DNA of 64,000 nucleotides. It comes from Tetranychus cinnabarinus. Taxonomy: Eukaryota; Arthropoda; Arachnida; Trombidiformes; Tetranychidae. The notes beneath the pieces are model-generated. The model had not been told where the DNA came from and ran no database searches. It saw only the letters and a list, made by a program, of their open reading frames with translations. Positions 10,869 through 22,800 of this stretch are shown here, in pieces. The first letter of the stretch is position 1, and each line of letters begins with the position of its first letter. The translations under genes and the position numbers were made by a program. The stretch lies in the NCBI GenBank assembly GCA_022266195.1, contig WHVY01000001.1, forward strand, positions 19,592,001-19,656,000. The letters run 5' to 3'.

Positions 10869-11615
10869 CACACTAAAAAACACGTAATCTGTTGATGAGA
10901 AAATAACCAAAATGGTTATCACAAATGTTTGATGAATTTTTTGCTAGCAGTTTCAAAATAAATTAAGCAAGAAATTTCAATAAGATGAAAAAACATTAAA
11001 TCTTGAAAGAGAAACCGATTAATCACGATAAAATAACATTAGAGTCATTAATACACAATTCATCATTCAAAACAATGTGCTATGAAAATCGCACTGGAAC
11101 AAAGAGTTAGGTATAAAGGTTTAGTAAAAGTACAAGAAAATCTATAGAAGAAGTTTTTTAGAGAGCGATTTTCGCAGAGATTGGAACACTCAGAGTTTTT
11201 AATCAAATCGAATCAAGAAATCGTTAAATAAAGAATTTAAAATGGAAATTTATTGATTACTGAAGTCTTAATTAAAATAAGTCTTACAACTGTTGCAACT
11301 AGAGAATGAAACAAATCAAAATAGATACTCTGGTAGATGGCGCATCAATTGATTACTCCAAAGAGTTAAGATTACAGAGTAATCGGAAGGTTTCTGGCGT
11401 GAGGTGCATTATCCCCTTCTGTGAGCAAAGACACTGTTTAGTTGCTGTTTCATTCGTATAGTAAAAGGTTTACTCTCACTGTCATTCTTCTACCCAGCTA
11501 AGGCTACACATCACACACTAGAAACTTTCCAATCACTCTGTAGTCTCAATCTGACATCATTGTGAGTTGAATCTGAAGCTTTGTTGTTAAGTTTTATCTG
11601 TTGTGTTATTTTATA
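10869..11615. other. Intergenic region with a CTCF-like word
   Basis: About 0.75 kb with no ORF. AGATGGCGC at 11335-11343 matches the core of the CTCF consensus; the same word recurs as an inverted pair at 45.8 kb. The promoter of the 86-residue membrane protein gene must lie in the distal part, but no TATA was recognised. Confidence 0.35.
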
Positions 11616-11980
11616 ATGTTAACTCCAGTTATTAGTACGGAAAGACGGAAAAAGATTCAAAGATATATTTACTTGAGTCTCGGACTTATGGTAAGTACAC
11701 CTTTGAATGAGATCGAAATTAGTTTAACTTAATGGAAAAATCAAATTACAATAACATATAATATTTTAATTAAATGTCCTTCTCGTTGTTTTAGATTTTG
11801 GGAGCAATCATTTTGGTTCTGGGTATAGTTGCCCTCTTTTTTGCTCCGATTTTAGCTCCAATTGCTGCAATCGGCTTATTTCTCATGATTGGTTTTGGAA
11901 CCGTTGCTGATAATTTGGTATCTCATCTTACATATGCATGGCCTGACGATATTGATCAAGCTGAGCGTACGGCGCACTGA
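11616..11980 (+). CDS. Small two-segment membrane protein (86 aa), unknown
   Basis: Exon 1 (11616-11690) and exon 2 (11795-11980) join in phase 0 across a 104-bp intron with a perfect GTAAGT donor and a TTTTAG acceptor. The product is 86 residues: a short basic N-terminus (MLTPVISTERRKKIQRYIY), two closely spaced hydrophobic segments (about residues 20-42 and 44-60) joined by a proline-containing turn (FAPILAPIAA), and an acidic tail ending DDIDQAERTAH. The basic N-terminus suggests a cytosolic N-in hairpin. No named family is recognised. The good ATG, clean splice and clear membrane topology make it more likely real than chance. Confidence 0.7.
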
Positions 11981-12830
11981 TTATTGACTTACTAATAAAA
12001 TTTTCCAATTTGAGTTTAATATTAAATTCATAGGTTACTAATATTCACTTAGCAGAGACATTCAACTAATAAAATAATACTGAAAGAATCATTAATTTCT
12101 TTACATGTAATTAATCATGAATCGCAAAAAGGATAGATTAATGTACTTAATTGGCACAAAAGATGAAAACATACGAAGTCACAGAGCAAAGTTGATTTTA
12201 CGATTCCAACTCAATCTAACTTTTTTCTTACAATCATTTTACTGGTATAAACAATTAATTTAATCATCTGTTCGACTTCTGACCATTTTTCTAGCTTTAT
12301 AATCAATATATGATATCTTTCCTTTTGTAAAAATAATATCACTGCATTTGAAGCTCTGATTATTGATCACATATTTGATATTGTTAACATGTCAATTGAT
12401 GAAAAAACCAACGCCAAACAAAAGTAAAGACATTTTTTTCAATTTCAAAACACTATTTAAATACTTTTCACTCATCAGAAAACAATAGCTGAGATTGTTT
12501 TGTTTGAGTTTTTCAAATGATTGAGATTGAATGATTGAATTGATTCAAATCAAAACAGTAAAAGTTAAAAAATACAGTTAAATGAAAAACTGTTCCATCT
12601 ATAATCAATAAAGTGAACGAAATTTCTAGTCCTGCGATAGTTCATCATCGATACATCGATCAACTGTTTTGCTGTTTTTTCACTAAAGTTGTCTTGTTTC
12701 TCTTTGATTTAGATTACGTGTCTTTTGATTTTGATATGTTTGATTGTTTTTTATTGTAACAACATTACTTTCTCTTACTAGAGTTTTGCTGTCGATTATT
12801 TATTCCTTCAACCATCATCTAGTTTCAAAG
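11981..12830. other. Intergenic / HRD1 5' region
   Basis: About 0.85 kb. An open frame runs into HRD1 from 12744, but the homologous protein begins at the ATG at 12831, so the upstream part is leader. No other gene was seen. Confidence 0.4.
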
Positions 12831-15800
12831 ATGGAAGACTTTAAATCGTTAATGTTAACGGTTGTCTCAATCCTGTTAACCATGGCCGTCATTGGGAACG
12901 CATATTATCAGAAGAAACAGTTTTATCCTTCGGTTGTCTATATTACTAAATCTAATCCATCTATGGCGGTAATTTATTCACAAGCTTTTGTCTTTGTCCT
13001 TCTTATGGGTACGTAATAATATATGTATAACAATAACCTGATTCACTAATTTGAAAGCTTTGCAAATTCTGATCAAACCTGTCTCATCACCTCGTTGACA
13101 TTAAGCTTGTTCTTATTCGCGAGTTACCTTTCATTCTGTATAATATTCAAAATCTATAATCAATGGCTTTTGTTCTCATTGGATATAATCATAAACTCTT
13201 CCCTTGTTATACATTTTCAATTATTGCTATCAGTCAAGAAGAGTCATGGGATTAAAATCAGTCTTACATAATATCTTTTGTACATTCCATATTGTAGCAA
13301 TCTTGATAACGCTTCAGCCAACAGCTGATTTTATTATCAGTTACGGGTTTTTGTAATTTTTTGACGGAATTTTTAATCAATTATTTTCATTATCATTTTA
13401 TCTACAGGTAAGCTAATGAGGAGGATATTCTTTGGTCAATTGAGAGCAGCTGAGATGGAACATCTGATTGAAAGAGCTTGGTATGCGGTTACAGAAACAT
13501 GCCTTGCTTTCACTGTTTTCAGGGATGATTTAAGCCCGAAGTTTGTGGCACTATTCACCCTGTTATTGTTCCTAAAATGTTTTCACTGGTTAGCTGAAGA
13601 TAGGGTTGATTTCATGGAAAGAAGTCCAAATATACCATTCATTTTCCATTTTCGAGTTATCTCGCTGTTATTTTTACTAGCATCGCTTGACATATTCTTC
13701 GTGAACTTAGCTTATTATAGCACAATGACCAGAGGAGCTTCAGTTCAATTAGTATTTGGATTTGAGGTAAATATATATCTATTTAATAATTAATCTATCT
13801 TTATTTTTGTATATTAACTTATTGATTTTCTATTCCTCATTAGTATGCAATTCTTTTTACGGCTGTTATCAACATAGTAATGAAATATGGCTTACACTTT
13901 ATGGATCTCCGGCGTGAAAATCCTTGGGAAAATAAGGCAGTATATTTACTCTATACTGAACTTATAATGAGCGTTGGAAAAGTTTTTCTTTATCTCTCTT
14001 TTATTTCAATCATGATGAAAATTCACACCTTCCCACTATTTGCAATAAGACCTATGTATTTAAGCATGAGAGCCTTAAGGAAAGCATTCAGTGATGTCAT
14101 CATGTCTCGAAGGGCTATCAGAAATATGAACACCTTATATCCAAATGCAACAGCTGAAGACTTAGCTAATAATGATAATGTTTGCATTATTTGTCGTGAA
14201 GAGATGACTGGTAATGGATCAGCTAAAAAACTTCCTTGCAATCATATTTTCCACGTCTCATGTCTGCGATCTTGGTTCCAAAGGCAGCAAACATGTCCAA
14301 CTTGCAGAATGGACGTTCTTCAAACTGTTACGCCTCAACCGGCACCTCAACCAGCTAATCGGCAAGCAAGACAAGGAGCTCCAGTTCTTCAGCAAGCTCA
14401 ACCTCCTCTACCTCCTCAAGGTTTGTTGATTTTTCCGAAAGTATCATTTTTACCTGTTTTCATTCAAGTTTCAATACCAACTCTTCTTATATTTCTTTTA
14501 AAACTTTCGATTATCCTCGAAAGGTCTTTTCAGACCATCTAATTCGTTACTTGCTGATGATGTATTCGTTTTTGTTTTCATTTTCTGCAGTTTTAACTTA
14601 AATTGCAGTTTTTTTAGGTGTAAATTGAATAATTTATGACTTAAGCTGTTTCAATAACTCTGAAAAATAGATCTAAAGATTCGATTACTCAACGTTTAGT
14701 TTCGTCATTCTGATTAAATAACTTTAAACTATCGTATTTCCTAGAAATTATACAAATATCTAATTGCCAAGCAAAGGGTTATAAACTAGAAAGAAATCCC
14801 ATAACTTGTTCTGAATACGAAATCACGTTCATTCAGTTTTTTACTAAATTATATTCATTCTCCTTCTCTTTAAAACAATGACTCGCTGAATTCCTTTGAA
14901 TTAATTCTATAGTTATTGGTTATCGTACTGTATGTTGAGAGTTTTAATCCTTGTCATACTTAATCAAAAAATTATAACCATATTCGATCGGAAATTTTGG
15001 ACCAGAATTGGAAGCAGGTTTACAGATTTAGCAGATTCTTTGCCAATACCATTTTTACATTCTGGCTCCCTAAGTTACCTTGACATTTTTAAAGTTGCAA
15101 TTTAATTTTGCTTTATTGAACTTTCTATTTAGAAACGGGATATACTGTGCTATCGAATCTCACATTCAACCTGATATAATCAGTTTTACTAACTAATCAT
15201 TTCTTTTTTTGTTTCATCAAATAGTTCAAATTTTATTGGGACCTTTTCTGGCACAGTTTGCACAGCAAATGCAACAAAATCAACACCAAGCTCAGCCAGC
15301 TGCTAATCAACAACAACCACAGCAATCATCTTCAACTCCAGCCTCAACTGCAACTACCACAATCACTACAACCACAAATACAACAAGTGTTAATTCCGGT
15401 GCATCATCGTCTTCGCCGTCATCATCAGTTTCATCAGCGTCAGTTTCATCATCAACAACAACTACTTCTGGCAGTACTGCTGCAACAACTTCTAATTCAT
15501 TACCTCGTTCATTATTCACTTTGCCCGGATTTCCTCATTTTATGCCTTTTGTGCCATTCCCTCCGCCTGTACCTCCCATGGCTGCCTCTCCACCGAATTT
15601 ATCGCAATTAACCGATGAAGAACTCAGGCGGATGGAAGGTAACGAAAGAGAAGCTGTTGAGGCTAGAATAAGGTGTCTTCTCAACATAAAAAATCTTCTA
15701 GATTCTGCTGTTGCTCAACTTAACCAATATCAACTAGTCGCTGGCCCACTTTCGGTTGGTCTTGATCGACAAGGAGACTTGTCCTCCTCGTCAAATAACA

Positions 15801-16081
15801 TCAATAATCTTTCATCATCTAATTCTAATTCACAGAAAGTTAGTCAAACTAATCATGTTCCAGATGATGTTAGGAAATTACGAATACAAAGGTTTTCACA
15901 AACAAATACTCCTATCGTTGATAATAAAAGTAACATTATTGGATTAAAATTAGATGTGAAAAATAATGATGGATCTAGCAATGATAAACCTTCTACGTCA
16001 GCATCTTCAAGTGATGGAAAATCTAATGCTGTTGGTGATGACGATAAAAAAGTGCCAATCGAATCAAAGCAAGAGAGTTAA
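12831..16081 (+). CDS. SYVN1: ERAD-associated E3 ubiquitin ligase HRD1 / synoviolin
   Basis: Polytopic ER-membrane RING E3 that ubiquitinates and retrotranslocates misfolded ER proteins (ERAD), working with SEL1L/Hrd3 and Derlins. Exons: 12831-13008, 13408-13766, 13844-14420, 15225-16081; phases 1, 0, 1 close to 656 residues. The N-terminal half is the multi-spanning membrane domain, including KLMRRIFFGQLR and FAIRPMYLSMRALRKAF, which are hallmarks of the family. A RING-H2 finger spans residues 293-333 with spacing C-x2-C-x14-C-x1-H-x2-H-x2-C-x10-C-x2-C (CIICREEM ... CPTCR). Exon 4 encodes the cytosolic tail: a Gln/Ser/Thr low-complexity tract, a Pro-rich stretch, then a short helical region (LTDEELRRMEGNEREAVEARI) matching the conserved C-terminal segment of synoviolins. 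Intron 3 is the largest (804 bp). An AATAAA lies at 16279-16284. Confidence 0.96.
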
Positions 16082-17224
16082 ATTCAAATAAACCAGAGCA
16101 TATGTTTTTTATTAACCAATTTAATTATAAACAGTAAAATCAATCGAAAGAACTTCGATTTGGTTAAATACGGTTCTTAAGGCAAACAAAAAACTTCAAA
16201 AAAATGTGATTCATCCCATTAGCGATTTGATTTTTGCTTTGCTGGCCAGGTTTGAGTGACCAATGTCTGTTGTGACCAAATAAACGTTGTTAATGATTGT
16301 AAAAAAAGTGGATTAGATGAGCAACTCATTAATTATGAGATCTGAATGCGTGAAATTGAATTTGAGTTAGCAAATGGTATTTTCATGCGTCAAAAGCCTT
16401 GCCACTGTATTTGCTCTATCGTCATCAAAATTACAAAAAAAATTGTATTTAAAATCTCTTGGAACACTTGGAACACTCAAAATCAAGTCTTCAGATCAGT
16501 AACATTATTTCGCCATTGATTCGACCATTCACAATTAATATGATTCAAGAAAGATTGTCACCACTTTTTGCTTGAAATAACATCAAACATCTTTCTTGAA
16601 ATACACAATTTTTATCTTGACCTGGACTTTTTTTGAACTTACACACTAAAGAAAACAAAAATTCAATTTTAATTTTGATCTGTCACACGCAAACTTGTAC
16701 TTTATCAATTAATATGATATATTTGAATATAAATATATATTTATCAGTGTGAAAATAATTTCGGACAAATTTTGTTAGTCGCTCACATTACTTGGACACA
16801 CACATCTTGATTTAAGCCTTATTTACTCTCGATATCATGTTGATAATCTTTGGCTGTCCAAGTTAATTGCCTCTTGATATTATTTTCTTAACAGCCATTT
16901 TCAAACAAGTCTTATTTTTAGCTAGAATAATCTAATTTAAAAATTGACCTTTGAGTCTAAACATTTGCCTAAATTACTCACTAATCAACTAATCTAATCT
17001 ATTGAAACAGTAGATGGAGCCGTTATTTATTTTGGGTATTTAATTTAATCACATGCTCAAAACTACAGTCAACCTTAAAGTGCATTTAGTTAAACCAAAG
17101 ATCTCCTATTACCGTCTAACTGACTAAAAGTTTGTATTCTTGTTCAGCCTATCTTATAAATTTATTTTTTCATCATTATTTTTTTATTTTAAGTTCTTAA
17201 TTTCTTTTAATTAATTGACTTATA
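16082..17224. other. HRD1 3' UTR and intergenic spacer
   Basis: An AATAAA at 16279-16284 probably ends the HRD1 transcript. The following ~0.9 kb shows no ORF or RNA gene. The 5' region of the next plus-strand gene starts before 17225. Confidence 0.4.
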
Positions 17225-19302
17225 ATGTCTGTTATAAATTCACATCCCAAGATTTTTGACTCAAGAAATCTGCAATCATGGGTGAATTGTATCATCAAAT
17301 TTGAGTTGACTACTGGAGGTAATGTACTGAAATATACTCGAGTCTAATAGCTGAAACATCTTTTACCTTCTTGCATTGTTTATTAATTTATACTTATTTC
17401 ATCATTTTATTCTGCTTATTTTGAATTTCCTCACCACCATCAGAACACTTAACTGGAAAACTACAAGGTCTTGATTCTAAAACAAACGTGTTTCATTTTG
17501 TCGACCGTAAGTAAAATTTAAATACACTTTCCCTCTTTTAAACCATAATATCCCTCTTTGTTTTAACCCGTCTTTGATTCCCTCTCTCTCTTTCTTTCTC
17601 GCTCTTTTGTGATACAGTTAAAAAAGATGATGGCACACCTTGTTATCTCACACAAAATTACAGTTATCGTGATTTCCAGGGAAAATTTATCTGTCTCACA
17701 CAGAATGTCTCAGTTGATATTGATGATTTTAAAGTTCATGCAGCTGAAAGATCTCTACTTGCCAAATTGGAGGAAAAGCCTGAAACATTTGAGCAACTTG
17801 AAAATGATGATGATTTTGAAGCTGATGTAGTGAAGCCTGTAACTTTGGATGTGCCGCCTTCAGCAGAAATTGAATTTGAATCAATAGAGTTTGATTTTGT
17901 TTTAGACCCAGAAATTTTTGAAGTTTCATGTAACGCCGTTGTCAGATTCGATTCAGTGAGTGATCCTAAACTACCAGAGGCCATTTCCACTCTTAAGTCG
18001 AGTTGTAAGGTTGGCTTCACTTGTTTACCCTGGAGTAATGAAAGAGATACTACTATTGATTTCGCTATTTTTGGCTGTGATAAAGGAACCTTTGTATTTC
18101 CCATTATTCCTGGTATGATGAGCAAAGTAAAAGAAGTCTTGGAATCAGAGGATACTTGTAAAGTGATGTACAACTGTAGTGTGACTGCTGCCCGGCTTTA
18201 TAAACTATATAAGGTTGATTTGAACAATGTAGATGATACATTGGTTTGGGATTGCGAGTTGGGCATGCGAAACCCCGGCAAATACGGAAGGAGAAAAGAA
18301 GAAATCAAACCTTACGACAAGTGTATCGCAGAGTACCTACAAATTGATTTACCTTGGTCTGACAAAGAAAACTTTTATGAAGTTTGTGGTAAAGGTAAAC
18401 TGTTATCAAAACCCCTTGATGAAACTGGATCCAGTTATGCTCGTTCATTGGTGATGCTTTTCAATGAGCTTCGAACTGAAATGTTGAAGCACTTATTCTT
18501 CCCAACGCTAATGAAGCAGTATCATTACTTAAATAATGTAAAATACATTTCACCACAAGAATACACTGCTCTCAGGTCGATGAAATGTTTCTCTCCATAC
18601 TACTTGACTCAAGGTGAGATGGTTGACGTTGAAGGAATGAATTTTGACAGCATCCCAGTTATCTCAGATATTCTGAGTGAGAAGTTCAAATTTTACAACA
18701 AAGTTTTTTCTAGAAAAACTAAATCAGTCGGTCTTCAGTGTCAACTAGAGACTCTACCTGAAAAAATGCCAGAAGCCTATTCTGGTGCTTCATCTAGGAA
18801 ACAATGGGAACAGAATGGAGCTAAAAACGACTCAGCTATCTCAAGCGATGAGGCATCTCAGCCAAACTCTCCAACTTCCACCATATCTTCATTATCTCAA
18901 AGTCCTGAGACATCTCCACTTAAAAACGTTGCCCAATATCCCCATGGTAATATTAAGGATAACAATTCTTGTGCAATTAAAATTAGTCATCGTTTAATCC
19001 GTAAAAAGGATAACCATGACTCGCCTCTTAATCGACCAACCAGGCATGATGACTTGACGTATGAGGAAAAAATAAATAGACTTCCTCGGATCAATACGAA
19101 CCGCCCAAAACACACCGATAGTGGGAAATTTATTGATTGGTCTGTGGTAAGTACTTGGTTTGCTTTACTCCTATCTGAATGGTTTAAGTCTAATCTTGAA
19201 TTTATTTTATTTGTTGTCTCTCCATAGGTAACTGATATGGCTGAAGATCGACCTGGAACATCAAAACTATATCCAGCTGGCTTCAATCCTCCTGCTAATT
19301 GA
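17225..19302 (+). CDS. EXD1-like protein: Lsm domain plus degenerate 3'-5' exonuclease domain
   Basis: Exons: 17225-17318, 17444-17506, 17618-19146, 19228-19302 (introns 125, 111 and 81 bp), closing in frame to 586 residues. Residues about 18-90 look like an Lsm/Sm-type beta-barrel (FELTTG...LTGKLQGLDSKTNVFHFVD), as found at the N-terminus of EXD1. After an acidic linker, residues about 182-342 form a DEDD-type exonuclease fold (TTIDFAIFG, VMYNCSVTAARLYKLY, LNNVDDTLVWD). Expected catalytic acids are missing: the VGxDxE motif reads VGFTCL (184-189), and the motif II Asp is Asn238. EXD1 is known in silkworm as an inactive RNA-binding adaptor of a piRNA-processing complex; I infer a similar role here. 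The C-terminal third is Ser/Pro-rich and disordered. Start codons seen inside exon 3 are not real. An AATAAA at 19419-19424 faces the convergent Skeletor gene. Confidence 0.85.
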
Positions 19303-19418
19303 AATTTAGATAAATTTAAAAAGAATCAATTTTATACTCCTGTTTTGTCAGTTTTTGTGCTACCATATATTGATATTGAATTGATAACAAAATTTGTTTA
19401 TAAATAGCTCACTAGAAA

Positions 19419-19424
19419 ATAAAT
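19419..19424 (+). terminator. Polyadenylation signal of the EXD1-like gene
   Basis: AATAAA in GAAAATAAATTTT about 117 bp past the stop. Further TTAATAAATAG-type words follow within 40 bp, so alternative 3' ends are possible. Confidence 0.5.
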
Positions 19425-19795
19425 TTTCATATTTATATTTATATTAATAAATAGCTTACTAGTTTGTGGTTTATTTAAGCCTGAAGCAATTTAAATCATA
19501 AAAAATGACAAATTTTGGAGGCATAAAGCCAAAGGAAATACATTTCCACTTTGTGACATATTTCTATTCCTCAGATTTGTCAGAAAAATCAGTAATTGAA
19601 TTGAAAAATAATATTTTTTTATGAAAAATGATCAATTGTTTGTTCTCGAATTTTAATTCATGAAAAGAAATTTAAGATAGCGCAAAGGTCAGAGATATGG
19701 CTAAATATGGTATTTGAATCTGATTAGGATTTAATTTTGGTCAAGTCGTTTTTTTAATTGTATGTATAAATTCAATGAGAATTATTCAATTTTTG

Positions 19796-19801
19796 TTTAT
19801 T
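19796..19801 (-). terminator. Polyadenylation signal of Skeletor
   Basis: TTTATT on the plus strand is AATAAA on the minus strand, about 45 bp beyond the Skeletor stop at 19846. The two convergent genes thus end about 370 bp apart. Confidence 0.55.
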
Positions 19802-19845
19802 AAATCATGAATAGTAAAAAAATATATAATCTGATTACAAAAAAA

Positions 19846-22800
19846 TTAGTTTGAAAATAGTGTTAATGTTAACAGAGTTACAAATAAATTTACCACCAAT
19901 GACCAATTATTGAAAACCTTGTTCCCCGAAGAAATTGAAGCTGAAGATAAAATGGATGATGTAGAAGATGATGATGGCTTGTGCACATCATCATGATCAA
20001 AACCATCATCGTGATTATGGTGATGGGCGGATCTCTTGCTTAAATTGTGGTGCACTTCAACGTGAGTCGATGATACGGTTCCATCTGATTTAGAAACAAT
20101 TTTAACTTCTGGAGGAGCTGCATTATCAGCAATTAAAGACATAATGTGTGATAAAATAGCATCATCAGTACTGTTGGATGAAGATGATGAAGATGAAGAC
20201 GAAGATAAACTCATGCCGTCAGATCCAAAGAAATCAAATGGATCAGAATTGCTAGATTCGTCTATTGAAACTGTTGATGTTTCCATTGATTCACCAAAGT
20301 TATTATTAATACTTGTTGTTTGTTTAACTGTTTCGGTGTAAGGTAAATGACTAGAGGATAAATCTGATGGATTAATTGAAGATGATAATGAAGGTGACAT
20401 CAATGAAGTTAAAGAGGAAGGCGGTGGTGATGAGGAGGAAGAAGATGATACAGGTCCTAAGCCATAGTGGGTTGAGTAAAATGATGGGAAAAATTGGTAA
20501 TCCATAATCGGGTGACTAGTGATTATTGGGCTGCTGAAAAGGTTTATTGGCACCGTTGATGTTGGTAATATGATCGGTTTTGAACTAAATGGTATTCCGG
20601 TTAATCCTTTCTCAATTATTTCTGGACTTGCTTGGGAATGGATCGATGATGAAGATGGTATTGATGATGATGATGGTAAATTGTTATTCAATGTTGACGA
20701 TGCCAATATTGATGATGGATCAAAAACTTCTGAGGAAGTCATAGAGTCGACCTTTTTGTCCTCATTATTGTTTTCTTCTGATGAATCTTTTGTAGCCAGA
20801 GGGTAAACATTACTCAGTCCGAGAGATTGGTTAATCATTTTATAGATTACTTGATCAAGTAAAGATGATTCTTTTGAGTCAATTTTAGTTGAATCTGATT
20901 CGCCAGAGCTGTCAATGGCAGTGTTTGTTGGTAGCAAGATATTTTCCCATTTATCTTGATCATTTGTTGGTCTGTAACCCAAATTATTCAGCTCGTTTGG
21001 ACTAAATGTTGAATTCATGGCGGCCAAGGTAGTTAAATAATAAGGTAGCTTAGTTGACGGTAATCCAGTATTTGGATTACGTTTTAAATCTAGATTACTA
21101 TTAAACAAAGGATAAATATCTTTAGCTGTTGTCTGAGCTGGTTCCCTGACTGTTGTTTTTGGTGGCAAAGTTGTAATTGTAGTTGGACCCTTGGAGTTGA
21201 TCAAGACTGGAAGGAAACCACCATGAAGATTGTCAGCAAGTTCAGCAGTTTCAACGGCAATGGGTGAAGTTGGATGCTTAGTTGTTGTTGTTGTTGTTGT
21301 AGTCGATAAATTGGGTTTAGGTGTAGTCGATGGTTTTGTTGGAGGTATCATTGGAACTGTTGTCATTGGCTTTGTTGTGGGTGAGACTGATGCCGGTATC
21401 GTAGTTGATCGCATTGGTACAGCGGTTGTTGACTTTCTTCTGCCCATAGTACCAGATGGCAATTTATGAGTTGATTTTGGTACAAGTGAACGTGAAGGTG
21501 TAGGCGGGATTGGAGGTGGAAGTCTTTGTCTTACATAAATTGGGTTTCGCTTCATTGGCATTGGATTAAAGGGTGGAGGTGGAGGTGGTGCGACTGGACC
21601 AATGTGCATATCTAAAGGTCTAATAGGTCCAATCGGGATATAAGGAAGGTTTGGTGTTACCGATGAATACAAAACTGGCATTGAAGGAGTTACAAAACGA
21701 GGAAATGGTGAATATGGACTTGTGTAACCAAGAACGGGCTTTCTTTCTCTGAATCTCATCTCATTCGAATCGGAAGATTGTTTTGCTGGTAATCTTGTTG
21801 AGTTATTTTTGGTAACACTATTAACATTATTTATGTTGGATGAAGACAAAGACGCGCCTCGTCCTCTGTTATTAGTTCCAGCTTTACGCTGTCTTTTTTC
21901 TGATTTGCGACGAGGTGCAAGATCTAAACTTTGTGGAGATGCTATTCGAGTTGAATTATCTGCTAATGTTTGGTAAATGTGTGTTATCGATGCTGATGCC
22001 AATTGATCACATGAATCAACAACTCGTATTTTCCAACCAAGATAACGATGAGTGTAACATTGATAGTAAACTGTATCGGGTGTGTTTGCGTCTGGTTTCC
22101 ATCTCAAGATTCCTGGTTCACCCGAGGAACATTGTAATGATAATGTTCTTTGGAAATCAAAGAAATCTTTGAAACTATCTGGTTGTTCTTGAGTTCGTGT
22201 ATCAATTTTCCATTCACAGTATCGCCCTTCAGCTGTTGGAACCAATTCATTTCGCTTGGTTATACCAACTCCAGCGAAAATTCGTTCTCTTCTACGTTCT
22301 TCTTCTGTTTTATGGTCAAAACCTCCTTCAGGAGAGTCAGTTATGTAAAGAGGGTGACGACGAGAAGAGTGAGTTTTGTCATTACCACCTTCAACAATGA
22401 ATGTATATGTTTTACCACGTTCAACAGTTAATTCTGGAATAATCAATCCATTGATATACCAGGCAATTCCCCATCCAACTTTGCCTGTTATTCCTTGATA
22501 ACCTTTCTTACCTCCAACTGGTCCAATTTGGGCTCGAAATGTGTAATCAGAGGGACAAATAACGGGAGGAATTTCCCAGGCTGCTGATGTTGATGTTGAC
22601 TGAGGTTTAGGTGATCGAGGAGGATAAGCTGATGGTGCATTGTTTTGTGGAGAGCCTCTTGAAGATGGAGAAGGTGTAGATGGAAGTGATGATGATGCTG
22701 GAGAGCCCGATGATGAAGGAGAAGTGGAAGGTGATGATGCTTCTGAATTTGGACAATTCCATTTAGGTGTTCGTGCGAAATCAATGAAAACATTTCCTCG

